Source of the DNA: Neurospora tetraspora
Lineage: Eukaryota > Ascomycota > Sordariomycetes > Sordariales > Sordariaceae
Direction of reading: 5' to 3'
DNA length: 64,000 bases
Assembly: GCF_033439725.1 (NCBI RefSeq)
Contig: NW_026944385.1
Coordinates: forward strand, 4,187,001-4,251,000
Part shown: piece by piece, positions 63,757 through 64,000 of the stretch
Numbering within the stretch: the stretch's first letter is position 1
Layout: each line of letters starts with the position of its first letter
The notes under the pieces: model-generated
The model's input: the letters and a program-made list of their open reading frames with translations, nothing else
Told to the model about the DNA's origin: nothing
The model's database searches: none
Program-made: the position numbers and the translations under genes

Positions 63757-63810
63757 TACATTTCGGGAACCCGCTACATACCTTGACGTCTTTCCGCTTA
63801 CTTGGCCCAG

Positions 63811-63979
63811 ACCTGCCTCAATCGGTCGCTTTTTCTTCACCTCAGCCTACTTGATGGTCGACCACGACGCCGAAACCTTCAGCCTGTGGCAAGCCAACCC
63901 AAACACCAAGAGTTCTTTGGTCTCCATCTCCCACGGCACATCAGATACCGAGGCGAGATACCGAGGCGTGCAAAGATAG
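63811..63979 (+). CDS. Possible C-terminal exon of an aspartic peptidase-like protein
   Basis: After a plausible acceptor (CTTACTTGGCCCAG), the frame reads IGRFFFTSAYLMVDHD, then AETFSLWQANPN and SLVSIS before a stop at 63977-63979. This resembles the end of fungal pepsin-like (A1) peptidases, where a GxxFxxxAYxxxD block is followed by a LWQAN-type strand. The upstream exons with the catalytic aspartates are not present to the left, where the transposon nest lies, so this may be a gene fragment cut off by the insertions, or the frame may continue past the window by splicing. Tentative. Confidence 0.4.
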
Positions 63980-64000
63980 TAGCGACGGCAAAAGCGAGTC

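Overview
The window looks like nuclear DNA of a filamentous ascomycete, most likely a Sordariomycete. The evidence is short (about 45-130 bp) GT-AG introns with fungal branch sites, a fungal NADPH nitrate reductase, LaeA-like methyltransferases, a MATA-type HMG-box protein, and two blocks whose base composition has the imprint of repeat-induced point mutation (RIP): extreme TpA richness, near absence of CpA/TpG, but CpG retained. The species cannot be named from the sequence alone.

Layout. 1-29.8 kb is gene-bearing: the 3' part of a C2H2-like zinc-finger gene (2-538), a 600-bp non-autonomous DNA transposon (928-1527), a 1521-residue OTU-like/coiled-coil protein (2206-6928, +), GMP synthase (7375-9458, -, five exons), an HMG-box protein (10298-11575, +), a DUF1479 oxygenase-like protein (13221-15782, -), a 5.3-kb stretch without a convincing gene (15.8-21.1 kb), two tandem LaeA-like methyltransferases (21138-22531 and 23416-25114, -) and nitrate reductase (25623-29215, -). 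29.8-44.2 kb is a RIP-degraded retroelement block. A Ty3/Gypsy fossil (30043-40220) with about 310-bp LTRs and an exact 5-bp target duplication sits inside an older Ty1/Copia relic, and the Gypsy copy itself carries a small island of normal composition (38029-38307) that looks like a later solo-LTR-type insertion. 44.7-53.5 kb is gene-bearing again: an ankyrin/CorA-like membrane protein (44700-48602, +), a small two-helix membrane protein (49041-49367, -) and a class I alpha-1,2-mannosidase (51506-53435, -).

54.55-63.60 kb is a second nest. A copy of the same TA-flanked transposon family as at 928-1527 has been split by an 8.4-kb RIP-degraded element (55074-63477) that has its own inverted termini and a 9-bp target duplication. 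A 154-bp MITE of another family (63603-63756) abuts its right edge, and a possible C-terminal exon of an aspartic peptidase follows at the window end.

The genes do not form one pathway: GMP synthase is purine synthesis, nitrate reductase is nitrogen assimilation (with a paired GATA site upstream), the mannosidase trims N-glycans, and the LaeA-like pair may act in regulation. The most unusual signals are the 54.5-63.6 kb nest with its dispersed 11-bp-period repeats, the non-RIPped island inside the Gypsy fossil, the OTU-like giant protein, and the HMG gene with a stop codon that must be spliced out or marks a broken gene.
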